Source of the DNA: Salvia splendens
Taxonomy: Eukaryota; Streptophyta; Magnoliopsida; Lamiales; Lamiaceae
Reading direction: 5' to 3'
DNA length: 64,000 bases
NCBI RefSeq assembly: GCF_004379255.2
Contig: NC_056032.1
Span: 31,221,322 to 31,285,321 of the forward strand
Of this stretch, positions 10,695 to 21,960 are shown one piece after another. A program made the translations under genes and the position numbers. The notes beneath the pieces are model-generated. The model did not search any database, was not told the origin of the DNA, and worked only from the letters and a program-made list of their open reading frames with translations. The stretch's first letter is position 1, and every line of letters starts with the position of its first letter.

Positions 10695-11013
10695 TAATTA
10701 ATATTCTCAACCTCAGATATACACGGACAATCTATCATGAATGGTTGTTGGTGCCGATCTGAAGTGATATCCTATTCTAGGGATTGATGACATCGGAGTG
10801 TGGTATAGCACTAAATGGATTACGTTGAAATAAATACTTCTTGCTTGATTAATTAATTAATATTCTCAACCTCAGATATACACGGACAATCTATCATGAA
10901 TGGTTGTTGGTGCCGATCTGAAGTGATATCCTATTCTAGGGATTGATGACATCGGAGTGTGGTATAGCACTAAATGGATTACGTTGAAATAAATACTTCT
11001 TGCTTGATTAATC
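10695..11013. repeat. Perfect 159-bp tandem duplication
   Basis: Two adjacent copies (about 10695-10853 and 10854-11013) with a 159-bp period show no differences that I can see. The junction word is TTAATTAA. There is no coding capacity. Identity suggests a recent duplication, or an assembly artefact. Confidence 0.9.
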
Positions 11014-11204
11014 CAAGTACAAGATCTCAGTGATTATTTATTTCTAATCTATGTATGTAACATTGAGTCTACGGTGTTGTTCATACACTACTTTGACTTA
11101 TCCATATGTGTGAGTTTTTCGTCCCCCAATACCATGACTTTTTCGGTGGTGGTGATCAACATATGAGTCTACAATATAGTTTATTTTGTTAATCTATTAC
11201 TACT

Positions 11205-12703
11205 TGAAAACGATGAGATTTCTCCTCAGGGTGTTTAGGTGTCGTTCAAGCAAGGATATATCCTACTGGTCAGGATAGAGATCCTAACTAAGCCTAGACC
11301 CTGGTTTCAAAAATTCCTCAACCCACTTCTACTGATCAGTATAATGGTGGTAAGGGTCGAATCCCACAGAGATGGTGCGTTAAAACTATTGTGGTGATAT
11401 TCTGGATGGTTTGGTTAGCTACCACGTTCGGGTTGAGTCTTTACCTAGGCAAGAACTTAAAGGTAATTTCCTACTGACTAGAATGGGGAAAGGAGTGTAG
11501 GGGTGCAGCTGTGTACGTGGAAATGGGGAGACATTTTTGTACAGAAAATATTTGGAAAGTACGGGATTCTATTTTGGGCTAGACAGAATATTCAGAGGGT
11601 AGTGGTAGTCATGGTGACTAGGCTGACAGATCTGCAGGTTATAACTAAAAAGTAAAGGACAAAAAGCAAAAAGCATCTAAAAAGCAAAGTGGTCCCCAAC
11701 ATTAGACTTGGACATCATCTTCTTCAACAACACAAACCAAAATCAGAAAATAATTCCAGATTCAACACGGAAACACAGTTTATCAAATCGCGAACACAGA
11801 TCCACAAATAAGAACACCAAATCTGAAATCAAAACACTTAAAATGCAACTCCGCGTACTGATCAGCAGGAAAACGAAAACGAACTCAAACAAGACTTCAC
11901 ATGCAGCGATTCACTCACGATCAACAGTTCCACACTTAACTAAAGGAATTTTGATGGAAACAAAGAAAGGAAAGTTTCAGCACTTAAAACACCAAGGAAC
12001 CTTAGATCTAAGCTAACTAGGCGAAATAGTAAGGAAAATAAATCAACACAATAACCGAAACGGAAATCAACTTCATAGCATAAACACGTTCAGATCTTCA
12101 ACAAGTACTTCAAAAGCAGAAAATATCCAAAAGCAACAAAGATCCAACGTAAAGAAAGCAAGTAAATTAAACTACGAAAGCGAATAAAAGTGTTTCGCCA
12201 CTCCGGGCGATGAAATCTCTAAGCTACGGTCTTGCTGGCTGGAACGAACGATCTGGAATTCTGGGAACATCTAAATCTTCAAGTGACCATGGCAGTGGCG
12301 AGAAAATGAGATTCTGGACTGGGCTGAAGGACTGAACTCCGAGAGAATTCTACCTAAGAGTGATGATGATGATTCCGATCCTTTCTTCTCTCTCCAAGTG
12401 GCTTCCTTTTATAGGGAGGCTTACCCTTGATTTTTAGGGTAAGACCTTGCGGTGAGATGACTTCTTTGCCCTTAATTGTGATTGAGCAGTCCCAGCTATC
12501 CTCCTTCTCCATCTCGAGCCATATTTGCATGTATACTGGTCAGTACGTAATCGTCCTGACGCCCTTTTCACTTGAAGTGTCTGAAACTCTGCCTACTGGC
12601 TAGAATGCTTGCCCTGCACGCTTAAGCAACTAGTTTTTGCAGATATAATCCAATTACGCACATCATACTGACCAGTAACCTAGGCCTAGAATACGACTTA
12701 TCA
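11205..12703 (-). mobile_element. Solo LTR of a Ty3/gypsy-type retrotransposon
   Basis: A 1,499-bp unit bounded by TG and CA and flanked on both sides by CTACT (11200-11204 and 12704-12708). On the minus strand it starts TGATAAGTCG, like the TGATAAG start of the Athila-like LTR at 16640. It holds no gag or pol. Tracts such as GGGTCGAATCCCACAGAG are usual near the 3' ends of such LTRs. It arose most likely by recombination between two LTRs. Confidence 0.8.
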
Positions 12704-12706
12704 CTA

Positions 12707-12909
12707 CTTCCGTCCCTCTCTTTCTATTTTAGTCCATCCCACAAGAGTATGCACTTTCCAATTTTGGAAACTCCTTTCTCTGTAATGAGGCGAGACTCAT
12801 TTTCCACTTACAATACTTTAATCACTTTTTCTTTGTATCTCTCTTTTATTTTACCAATTGTGCATTAAAACTTGTGTTTAACCAAAAATGCATACTTTGT
12901 AGGACGAAG
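12707..12909. mobile_element. Stowaway-type MITE (first of three in a row)
   Basis: Left end CTTCCGTCCCTCTCTTTC and right end GCATACTTTGTAGGACGAAG form a diverged inverted pair with TA flanks. The left end adjoins the solo LTR target duplication. Confidence 0.6.
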
Positions 12910-12926
12910 TACATGTTTAAATAGTA

Positions 12927-13149
12927 CTCCACCGTCCCCAAAGAATATGTCCTTTGGGTTCGGCACGTGTTTTAATGTCAAATTAGTAAAGTAAGAGAGA
13001 GGTAGATAGAAAAAAATAATTAAAGTATTGTTAGTGGAGAATGGGTCCAACCTCATTAGAGAGAAAAGACTTTCCAAAATTAGAAAGTGCATATTCTTGT
13101 GGGACGAACTAAAAAGGAAAGAGTGCATATTCTTGTGGGACGGAGGGAG
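12927..13149. mobile_element. Stowaway-type MITE (second of three)
   Basis: Ends CTCCACCGTCCCCAAAGAAT and ATTCTTGTGGGACGGAGGGAG, flanked by TA. The internal word GTGCATATTCTTGTGGGACG occurs twice near the right end, a short local duplication. Confidence 0.7.
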
Positions 13150-13173
13150 TATAGAGATTAACAAAATAAACTA

Positions 13174-13384
13174 CTCCATCCGCCCCCTAAAATTGGAACT
13201 TTTGAAATGGGACAAGTTTTAATGCAAAATTTGTAAAGTAAGAGAGAGAGAAAAAGAAAAGCGTGTTAGTGAAAAATGAGTGTCCACCTCATTAGAAAGG
13301 AAGAAATTTTCTTAATTAGAAAGTTTCTATTTTTAGGAGATGGACCAAAAGGAAAGAGTTTCTATTTTTAGGGGACAAACGAAG
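13174..13384. mobile_element. Stowaway-type MITE (third of three)
   Basis: Ends CTCCATCCGCCCCCTAAAAT and ATTTTTAGGGGACAAACGAAG form a diverged inverted pair with TA flanks. Confidence 0.65.
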
Positions 13385-13468
13385 TATTAAATATATTATC
13401 AAATATAACAATTAGTTAAACATTAATTAATAAATAATAGATTTATAAAGTTATACTATTATTTAATG

Positions 13469-13680
13469 GAGTGAACTACAAATTTAGCCCCTACGTATGG
13501 CTGATCGAACGCTGGAGGTACCTATATTTCAAAAAATGCACTAGACACCTCTATGTATGGGTGTAATATCATTTGGAGTCCTTTTTAACTTTTTATGGTC
13601 TTTCATGCCCTTCTCACCCTTCTTTTTCTTCTAAAATGCCACTCAAGGGCATTTCAGTCGTTCCAATAAATGATAACATA
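13469..13680. repeat. Left terminal inverted repeat of MULE-A
   Basis: It matches the reverse complement of 59387-59552 followed by 44010-44045. Shared words include CGAACGCTGGAGGTA and CTTTCATGCCCTTCTCACCC. Length is about 200 bp. Confidence 0.8.
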
Positions 13681-13869
13681 ATTCTTTCCTATCATTGTTA
13701 TTAGAAAAAAATCAAATATATAAATAACTCTAACATTTCGTAGATTTTCAATATATCACTATTTTTATCATAGTATGATAATTCACTACAAGCCTCTCTT
13801 TTTTCGATTTCTTAATTGGAATATCAATTTTCTTCTATGGCCATTTTGGGGCGTTACAGTAGCATTACC

Positions 13870-15233
13870 ATGTCAATATCGGCGAAAAAGTCCATGATGT
13901 CAGCTTCTCCCAATGACTCATCATCTAGAGGTGTCTTGCCTCTATCTCTTCTAACTGCTGCTGCATTTGGCATTTCATCCGGAATTGGGATGTCATCCAA
14001 ATTAGGAATTTCATCCACAATTGGGATTTCAAATCCAAACTAACAATATAAAGGATACACATGTTAGAAGAATTAATATCATTATACATACACGAGTATG
14101 ATTTAATTCAATCAACATACCCACATTTATTACCTCTTCCAACACCACAGGTTGGCCCATTACAAATGTATGCACAGACTCATCTGCATGCCAACATCTT
14201 CAGCTTGAACAGAACACTCCATCGCAACACCACCACCCTCCGTAGCATCCAATGCCTCCATAATGTCCTCCCCATCCCATGATCTGAAACACCAGCAACC
14301 TCATTACACCTCCCTATCAAATTTTCACTCAACAACCCATCATGTTCTAGACTCCTCCTCAGCCTCTTGACTTCCTCGAGGTTGTTTCGGAGGTACTCTT
14401 CGAACTCAGGATCGGGTTCGTACCAGCACAACATCAAGGGCTCGCCCTTATGCTTCGGTAGTCATTTGGGGTTTAGTTTGGGTTTAGGGGTTTCCTCTAT
14501 CTCTTCAATAACTACTCCACTGTTGGTCAGCCGTTCAAATTTCTCCAAAATTGTAAATTCATCTGCCTTCAGCTTCACCACCGCCTCCACATGGTTGATC
14601 TCCACGCTATAAACGTGAATCTCATTCCACTTACCCCCTAACAACGAAGGGAAACGATCCATATACTTTTCATCATACAGTGGGTGTTTAGGCTCACCGT
14701 GTTTTAGGCCGACTACCTCATGATTTTTTTCAAGGGTCACAATAGTACCACTCGCAAATGTAATTCCGCTAGTAACCCACCGCGACAATGATCGATGATA
14801 GATCAAAAAGGTTGAACCTCGTAGTGTCGCATTCGTCAATATAATTCAATCTCCCACTAACGTACATCCCAATGTGGAATACACCACCGTGATGCATATT
14901 GATGGTAAAAAGAGCATCACTTCCGGTAAAAAAATAATTTTAAAACAAACACCCTTCAAATTCACGATTTCCTACTTTAAAATTGATACAAACCATAAAC
15001 TTTCACGATTTCCTAAAATGATGCAATACGAAAAATGAACATGTAAGGGTCGAGAATCATACAGTAATCTTCGTAAGGATTGAAGGTGGTTAGCTTTGCT
15101 GGACGGAGAACCCAAACTTCATCCTCTAGGATAATCGTCTCCGGAAGCCTTGACGAAGAAGCCTCTCCTCCTCGGCCATCGCCGCCACCGCCGTCGTAGG
15201 TCGCTAAATAAACCTCTTTGCACAATTGAGAAC
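13870..15233 (-). pseudogene. Decayed MULE transposase, N-terminal part only
   Basis: On the minus strand, about 14910-14770 reads INMHHGGVFHIGMYVSGRLN, YIDECD and FNLFDL, matching the N-terminal domain of plant Mutator-like transposases (HHGG, a GG/SG turn, D-x-CD). It continues at 14839-14462 with DEKYMDRFPSLLGGKWNEIH and VYSVE, then to about 14180 with DPEFEEYLRNNLEEVKRLRR. An acidic tract (VDEIPNLDDIPIPDEMPNAA) lies near 14045-13870. At the upstream end, 15233-15013 adds EDEVWVLRPAKL. Several stops and frame changes interrupt it. The MULE catalytic DDE domain and SWIM zinc finger are missing. The copia element cut the upstream end at 15234. A host-gene origin for 15013-15233 cannot be excluded. 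Confidence 0.5.
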
Positions 15234-15464
15234 TGTTGGAAGGAAGATTCTCCGAAATCAAAGACTTGATCTTTGGCAATCAAGAATTGGTTGTGATTAG
15301 TAATAGAATGATTTTTTCCTTGTATAGGATATTAGGGTTGCTTGATTAAAGCTTACCATATGTATTGTGTACTCCCTTAGCTTATAAAGTGGTGTGTAAA
15401 TCCTTCTTCATAATCAAGAAATACAGTGAATACAATTCCAGAAACTATACCATTGTTTTTATCA
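15234..15464 (+). repeat. 5' LTR of the copia element
   Basis: 231 bp, TG...CA, nearly identical to 42421-42651. The following bases (15465-15479, TGGCTTTAGAGCAGG) are a diverged primer-binding site of the initiator-tRNA-Met type. Confidence 0.93.
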
Positions 15465-15568
15465 TGGCTTTAGAGCAGGTTAAAATATAGGCTCAGATAT
15501 CATATCATCGTCACCATACCAATCCCGACCAAAGAAAACCAAAACCAAGTGAGAAAACCAAATCCAAA

Positions 15569-16639
15569 ATGACAGAGGAGAAACCAATCATAGAATCATC
15601 ATACCACAAAATATGAACGAGTAAGAATGTAACAATTGCATTCAAACTTAACGGGAGTAATTACTCGTTATGGTCACGACTGATGAAAGTCACGATCGGG
15701 AGTATGGGAGGCTACTCCCACATCACAGGAAAGTCGAAGCCACCACTGCCAGGGAGCAAGGAGTACCAAGAGTGGGAGGAGACAGATCTGATTGTCTTCT
15801 CCTGGATGGTAGACAACATTGAAACTGATATCATTGCCGACTTTGCACATCACCATACATCGAAGGCTATCTGGGATAATCTTGCTATCACTTATGAAAG
15901 TGATGCAGATCTCTACCTCCTATATGAATTGGAGGAGAAAGCAAGAGCAATCAAACAGGGGAATTTAGACTTGGAGACCTACTATCGACGAATCCACAGA
16001 CTGTGGATTAGTGTCGATCGATGTAAAAAACAACCGATAGACTGCAGTGATAAAGGCCAATATCGGGTCCACTCCAACACCAAGAGGCTGCTAAAGTTCC
16101 TGTCAGGACTAAATGAGGAGTATGAAAGCATCAAACACGACATCCTCAAGGAAGTTTTAATTCCCTCAGTAGAGACCGCCTACGGTATGGTGAAGAAGGA
16201 GACAGCTAGAAGGAAAATCATGCCACCGACATCCTCAAACCTTACCGTCGACAGCCACGGCAGCGCCGACTCGTCATCGAGAGGAATTGGGCACGGACTT
16301 GCAGCACAGGGACAACGACAACCCTAGAGAAGCGGAGCACCATAATCGATCAAAGTTGTGGTGTTCCCACTTTGGAATGCAAAAACACACACGTGAGACG
16401 TGTTTCCAGCTTCAATGGTACCTATATTGGTAGGAGGAATGACAAACAACAAGGGCTAAGATGGAAATTAGGGTCTCCACCGGGAATGAGGCAGCAAACA
16501 ATCGACCAACCGGAGCAGGAAACCGGGATATGGCGACTGGACGGGGAAGGCAGGGAGATGCGACGCCAGAAGTTTCCGGCGGAGGCGGGAGTGGCGGCGT
16601 GGTCAGAGCTGGACATTTCGACTAGAGGACGATGGCAGC
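15569..16639 (+). pseudogene. Copia gag, interrupted
   Basis: Reading begins at ATG 15569 (MTEEKPIIESS). A TGA at about 15614 breaks the frame, which then runs from about 15660 to 16327 without interruption. Motifs are LNGSNYSLWSRLMKVTIGSM, AIWDNLAITYES, YYRRIHRLW and LLKFLSGLNEEYESIKHDIL, typical of the plant copia gag (UBN2-type) domain. A zinc-knuckle region (CSHFGMQKHTRETCF, about 16351-16395) follows after a frame break; its second Cys has become Phe. The Athila-like element enters at 16640; a Gly-rich tail resumes at about 38866. Normally this protein packages the RNA in cytoplasmic particles; this copy cannot. Confidence 0.88.
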
Positions 16640-18085
16640 TGATAAGGCTCGTTTCATGCATCTATTTTACGTATGAATTCTTTAATTTCTAAGGTGCTAA
16701 CATGCATTTATAAGTCCAGGTGCGTGAAAAATCTGCCAAACCCTGGAATGAAAGACGATTACTAGGGCAGAGAGAATAGATAAGAAAAGTGAAGAAAATG
16801 AGCGAATTCTGCGAGGGTACAATCGTCAAATCAAGATGACTGTTGCCCTAGGGATTGGAGCCACGCCTATAAATACCAGGAAGCTTACGAGGACACGGAG
16901 GACACGAAGTTAGAGAATTTTCCTTAGTAATTTTGGGCTCACTCTTCACACACTCACTCGCGCACTTGGTTCCATGGAGATTTGGGGTAGTTAGTGGTGG
17001 TTTGTTTTTGTTCAGCTGAAGGTGTAACACCACTCCGAGAAGGAGTGAAGAAATAATTTACTTTCTGCACGTACTCTTTCCTCACCGATTTCCTTGCCGA
17101 AAATTCGACGATTGCTTTGTGACTCATTTCAGTTTATGTTTAATCTAGTTTAAATTCCTGTTTTCGTTTGATTCTGTCGTTTACTGCTCTGATTTTTGCT
17201 TTGGGTGCTTTTCACAATTATTTTATTGATCGGAGCTGAGATTGGTGTTGATCGGAGTTGGATTTCTGAATTGAGGTTGAATCGGAGTTGGGATGATGTT
17301 GAGAATGGTAGATCTAATTTGTTTGGTGTTGATTCTAGTAGATCTAGCTTAGATTTCTGTTAATCGTTCGGATCTGGGATACGTGTGTTCGGATCTGCAT
17401 GGAAAATTCTGTTACCACTTGTTTACTTAGTCCAGTAGTTTAGATCTGATAGCTTTCAGTTTAATTGAAGTGTTCGGCATTTGATTTGAGGTATGCTCTG
17501 TTTTTCATGTCTGCTCTGTTCATTCCGTGTTCGTTTGTTGGAAAGGATGAAGTCGATCGGTAGTTGTAGTCGTACTGCTTTAGTTTGTTAGTTGCAGCTT
17601 TTGTCAGTAGCTAATTAGAGTTATCTGTTTTCCTGTTTACTTTTGCTTGCCTTGTGTTTGGTTAATTTAGGAAACTCTTTTACTTGACCCAGGAATTTTG
17701 CGAATACTCTCAAATTACTGTTTGATACAAATCATGCATGCATTTACGTTTTACGTACTTTCAATTTTCCAGATCTGGTAGTTAGCATAGACTAGATTTT
17801 ATTTCCCAGGCCTAGTAGTTTAAAACTCGAGCCTCATGTTGCGTGGCAGCAGCCAAACCCCTCCAAAAGTTCTCTCTATGCATTCCAACCCTTCCGTTCT
17901 CATGGATTCGATCCCGACTTCCCTATACCAACCAATAGTGTAGAGGGTTGAGGTTTTGAGGCAAGGTTGTTACAACAACGACTGTATTCTGAGGTTCACG
18001 ATCTCCTAGACCCTGTGCTCTAGTGAATCCTCTGGACCTAAGAATTAGGCACACACACAGCGTAATGACAAACCGTGCGGCTTCA
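16640..18085 (+). repeat. 5' LTR of the Athila-like element
   Basis: 1,446 bp, collinear with 37444-38860 apart from substitutions and small indels (for example a gap of about 30 bp near 17670). A promoter-like tract CCTATAAATACC lies near 16867. It contains no protein-coding signal. Confidence 0.9.
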
Positions 18086-18087
18086 AA

Positions 18088-18105
18088 TGGCGCCGTTGCC
18101 GGGGA
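18088..18105 (+). other. Primer-binding site, tRNA-Asp type
   Basis: TGGCGCCGTTGCCGGGGA lies 2 bp after the LTR end. It is complementary to the 3' end of plant tRNA-Asp, the primer usual in Athila/Tat elements. Confidence 0.85.
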
Positions 18106-19668
18106 TGGATGGCGTTATTTATGTTTGCATCTAGAAATTTTTGGCGTATATAGTTTTTTTTATTCGTTGTTTTTCGTTTTGATTACAGTTCATGCGCAGA
18201 GGCTCAGAGTCAGGATACTGGAGCAACTCATTTGGTTGGAGGGACGCTCAAGCTAGTTGGCAGATCAAGAGAACGATCTCCCCTGTTACTACCCGATCTG
18301 GGTTGACAACACGAGATCCAGTCCAGCTGAGTTCGGAAAGTGAAGACGACTTAGTCCCACCCATCAAGGAGGAAGTTGAGTCAGCTACAGACTCAGAAGA
18401 AGGAACCGTCAGAATGGCGGCTGAACCAGACAATGATCCACAGATCGGCTCGCTCAATGCTCATTTGAACGGCGAGCCGACACAAGCAATAGTAATCACC
18501 TAAGCTCAGAGATTGATAGACATCAAGACCAATGTACTGGCTGTCATGCCACACTTCTATGGCCGCAAGATAGAATGTCCCTACGAGTTTCTACATGAGT
18601 TTTGCAAGCTCTGCAGCATTCAGAAGAGGCCACCTAACTCAACTGAGGAAGATTATAGGCTACGAGCTCTACCTTTCGCACTAAAGGGAGAGGCGAATAC
18701 CTGGTTACTAAGGTTGCCGGCAAATTCTATAAGCTCGTGGGCAGATTTCAGGTTACTGTTCTTAGATTACTTCTTTACATCGAACAAGACAAATGCAATC
18801 AAGAAGGAGATTCTGGCATGCCGACAAGATTATGATGAGGCGTTGAGTAAGTATTGGTCGCGATTCAATGGTTTACTCGATTCATGCCCTAATAACTAAA
18901 TGGGCGAAGCAGAGGTCTACAATATCTTTTATGAAGGGGCAAATCCGGAGTCCAATAATTTATTAAACTCCTCAAGTGGGGGAAATTTTACCAAGAAACG
19001 AGTAAGTGAGGCCCGAGAGATTTTGGGCAGGCTGATGATGCTAAGAAGGCGTACGACTCTCCTCGCACCATCCTTAAGAGGGGGAGTGTGGAAGCAGTGA
19101 ACGTGCAGAGTGAAGACCGGATAGATCAAAAGATAGATAAGCTGGAGAAGGCAATCCTAATTGCCTTAGGAAAGAGCAATTCACCAGACCCAGGAGAGAA
19201 GACCAAATAATTGCCTGGTCCAGAGGAAGTGTATCAATGCTATAGTCAGCAGAACGAAGGAGATTGCCAACCTCAAGCAAATGCAATGGGAAGCTTGAAT
19301 CCAAACGGAAGTTGGAACCCAGGCAGACAAATGGATGCTCCCTGGAGGGATCACCCAAATTTCAGATGGTCTGACAATGATCCGAATTTGCCGCCACCAC
19401 AACAAGAAAACCACTATGCAAACCCTCAGGAGCGACAACCAAATTGGATTAACAGAAATTAGGAGGGGAACAATTGGGGCAATCGACAACAGAATGACCA
19501 ACCCAACTGGGCAAACAGGAATCAAAACAATCCAGCCAGTTCTTATGTGCCACAACACCAGAGGAATTATCAAGGCAACAATCAGAACTCTAGCCCAACC
19601 ATCAAAATCAACAAGGGCAGAATCTGCAGTATCACAACACAGGAGGTCCGGGTAATTTCTGGCCGAAT

Positions 19669-20080
19669 AAGGGACATGGTCCAAACCATCCAAGCCTCCT
19701 AGCTCAATTGGTTGAGAAGGGAGGCAAGGATACCGCGTCATCCTAGAGGTCGCGTGTTTGACCTCTGGGAGGCGCATCTTGGGGATAAATTTCCCTAGGG
19801 CCTAGTGGATTCACTGGCCTGACTCTAGAGCTTCGGGAGGTGATTAAGCCTGTACCCGTGCCTGGACCCAGGAGCTGGGGGAGGTGAAAAATCCTGGACC
19901 CATTCCTTCGAGGCTGGTGGACCCATTGGGTCCCACCTTGACAACGAAGCGCAGCTTGGTAAGATGCTTCACCTCCGACCGTTAGGCCAGGGGTTCGAGT
20001 CACTTCGGGGGGTGATCTGGTGAACTCGCAACAGCACATTGATGAATAAATGAATAAAAAAAGGGACATGGTCCAAACCA
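19669..20080 (+). repeat. 20-bp target duplication around the SINE
   Basis: AAGGGACATGGTCCAAACCA occurs at 19669-19688 and 20061-20080 without mismatch. Long, variable duplications are the mark of LINE-assisted, target-primed insertion. Confidence 0.93.
19689..20060 (+). mobile_element. tRNA-derived SINE inserted in gag
   Basis: 372 bp. A polymerase III A box TAGCTCAATTGG (19700-19711) matches the tRNA consensus exactly; a B-box-like word GTGTTTGACCTC follows at 19754-19765. Near the 3' side is a perfect B-box-like GTTCGAGTC (19993-20001), suggesting a second tRNA-like part. The end is A-rich (AATAAATGAATAAAAA), followed by the 20-bp target duplication. It encodes no protein and would rely on LINE enzymes. 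Unusually, 20012-20040 matches nearby gag (20131-20159). Confidence 0.88.
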
Positions 20081-20872
20081 CCTTCAAGGCCCGAACACCA
20101 GACAACCGAAGAACATTGATGAATTGGTGAGTGATCTGGTGAACTCGCAATAGCACATTCAGAACAACATGCAGTCCAACAATGACATGGTGCATAAGCT
20201 TCAAGATGCGCAGAATGAGCAGAAGGCGGCCATGGACATGTTAGTGAAATAGCTCTCTCAGATCGCGACTTCTTTGAACGAGATGCGAGGAAACGAAGGA
20301 AGAATTCCTGCCTCAGTTAAACCACCAGATAGGGCAAATATCAGCCAGATAACCCTGAGATCGGGGTGAGGATATGATGGGCCAAGTGTGAAGAAAGATG
20401 AAGAGTCCATTCTCACTCCATTGGAAAAGGAAATCGGAACATGGGAAGCTAAAACAGGGGAGGTTAGAACAGGGAATGCCAACCAAAGTACAAACAGTGA
20501 GAAAGCAATACCCCAGACAGCTGACCAACATTTCCCAGGTCCAGAAGTTGAGGTGGAGACAGATGAAATCAGTTGAGAAACTGGAGAAACTTCCAAGGGA
20601 AACGTTAGCAACAGTGAGAGGCAAGTGAAACCCTTCCCCCACAGAGGTGAACCTAGGAAGAAGAAGGAAGATCCAGCGGACTTCATGGAAATTTTTGGGA
20701 AGCTGGAAATTAACCTACTGTTTCTTCAGGCTCTTAAGCTGCCCGTCTTTAGTAAGTTTATCAAGGAATTCATCGATGGGAAGACCAAACGCAGCAGGAA
20801 GATTGTGATTGGAGAAACTGTGTCAGCCGTGATCCAGAAGAGAAGAATGCCTTCCAAGCGTACTTACCCAGG

Positions 20873-21960
20873 CAGTGGCGTATCCAGGATTTTCGATATG
20901 GGAGTGCAAAAAAATACGACATAAAATTTCACAATGTGACTAATCAATTTTGTTCTCTTTGTTATGTTTTCTTAATTGTTCTAATATTTAAAATGAAATA
21001 TGTCTTTATTTTTTACCAAAAAACTTCATTTTAAATAAATAAAAAATTATTTTATAGTGTCACGTAGAGAGTCATTATGCATATGAAATACAAGTATCCA
21101 TGTTTTGTTACTTAGCAATATTAATTATATTAATATATATAATATACTGAGGAGGTTAATTTTATAAATATTACTTTATGATACTTATTTCAAATTAGTA
21201 ATTAAACCTGAGTTGTTTGTAAAATATTTTACTCTATATTAGTCATATAAGTATTTATTAAAAATAATTAATGAAAATTAAATATGAAAGAATATAAAAT
21301 TAAATTAAAAGGAATAAGTTAGTGGTTAAACTAATAAATGTTTGTTAAAAACGAAACAAATAATGAAACTTAAACATGAATTGTGAAGGAGATATGGATT
21401 AAAAACAAAATTAAATTGATAAAAAAGGTCATATGGATTAAAACAAAGTTAATGAATTGTGAAGGAGATATGGATTAAAAACAAAATTAAATTGATAAAA
21501 AGGTCATATGGATTAAAACAAAGTTAATTTTGAGAGGATGAAACAAAAGCAACAGGGAATGCTGTTGAGAAGGGTTGATCTCGGATCTCCAATATGGAAG
21601 ACGAGCGCATTTTTCACTGGGACAGAAATCGATTTTGTTAAAGTAGTACTCCCTCCGTCCCATGCTACTCGCACTTTTCATTTTAGGCCGTAAATTTGGG
21701 ATTGATTTTTTTTGTGTAATTAAAAAAGAATTTTAGGTGTAATGAGACATCACTTAATAAAAGAGCTCTTAACTTAAACTAACATATTAATTAAATGCAT
21801 TAATTCTAACTTAAATTATAAATAGTGTAAGGACTTTGTGACGAGCCGAAAAGCAAACGTGCGAGTAGCACGGGACGGAGGGAGTACTACATATAGTATT
21901 AAAGCACAAAGTTTTGGGGGTACAATTGTACCCCCTTGTTCCCATGTGCATACGCCACTG
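20873..21960. mobile_element. Non-autonomous hAT-type element
   Basis: 1,088 bp with terminal repeats CAGTGGCGTA and TACGCCACTG. The flanking 8-mers TACCCAGG (20865-20872) and GACCCAGG (21961-21968) match at 7 of 8, as for hAT elements. The inside is AT-rich, without transposase, and carries a MITE. A repeated block (GTGAAGGAGATATGGATTAA) occurs at about 21387 and 21460. Confidence 0.8.
21649..21884. mobile_element. Stowaway-type MITE in the hAT element
   Basis: 236 bp with ends CTCCCTCCGTCCCATGCTAC and GTAGCACGGGACGGAGGGAG, perfect or nearly perfect inverted matches flanked by TA. One of the best preserved MITEs in the window and one of the most deeply nested units. Confidence 0.88.

Larger units (their letters stand above)
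18192..20864 (+). pseudogene. Athila-like gag, broken
   Basis: A first block (18192-18503) starts MRRGSESGYW and contains acidic tracts; a TAA at about 18501 ends it. The capsid core follows at 18513-18899 with HFYGRKIECPYEFLHEF, ALPFALKGEANTWLLRLP and KYWSRFNGLLDSCP, typical of the plant retrotransposon gag domain. A frame shift near 19000 leads to an Asn/Gln-rich tail (NWGNRQQNDQPNWANRNQNN) around 19460-19640. The SINE splits it at 19689. The gag C-terminus resumes at 20081 with IDELVSDLVNSQ and ISQITLRSG, the LRSG motif preceding protease in Athila. At least five stops or shifts are visible. Confidence 0.85.

Noticed and set aside
11708..12016. 102-residue Asn/Lys/Thr-rich frame
   Set aside because: It lies inside a solo LTR, in the direction opposite to its transcription, with low-complexity composition.
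19691..19765. Functional tRNA gene
   Set aside because: The A and B boxes fit, but the unit continues into a 372-bp body with an A-rich tail and 20-bp target duplication, so it is a SINE.
19074..20686. Several minus-strand frames of 90-200 codons
   Set aside because: They lie opposite the Athila-like gag and SINE and have hydrophobic composition typical of antisense reading, with no family motif.
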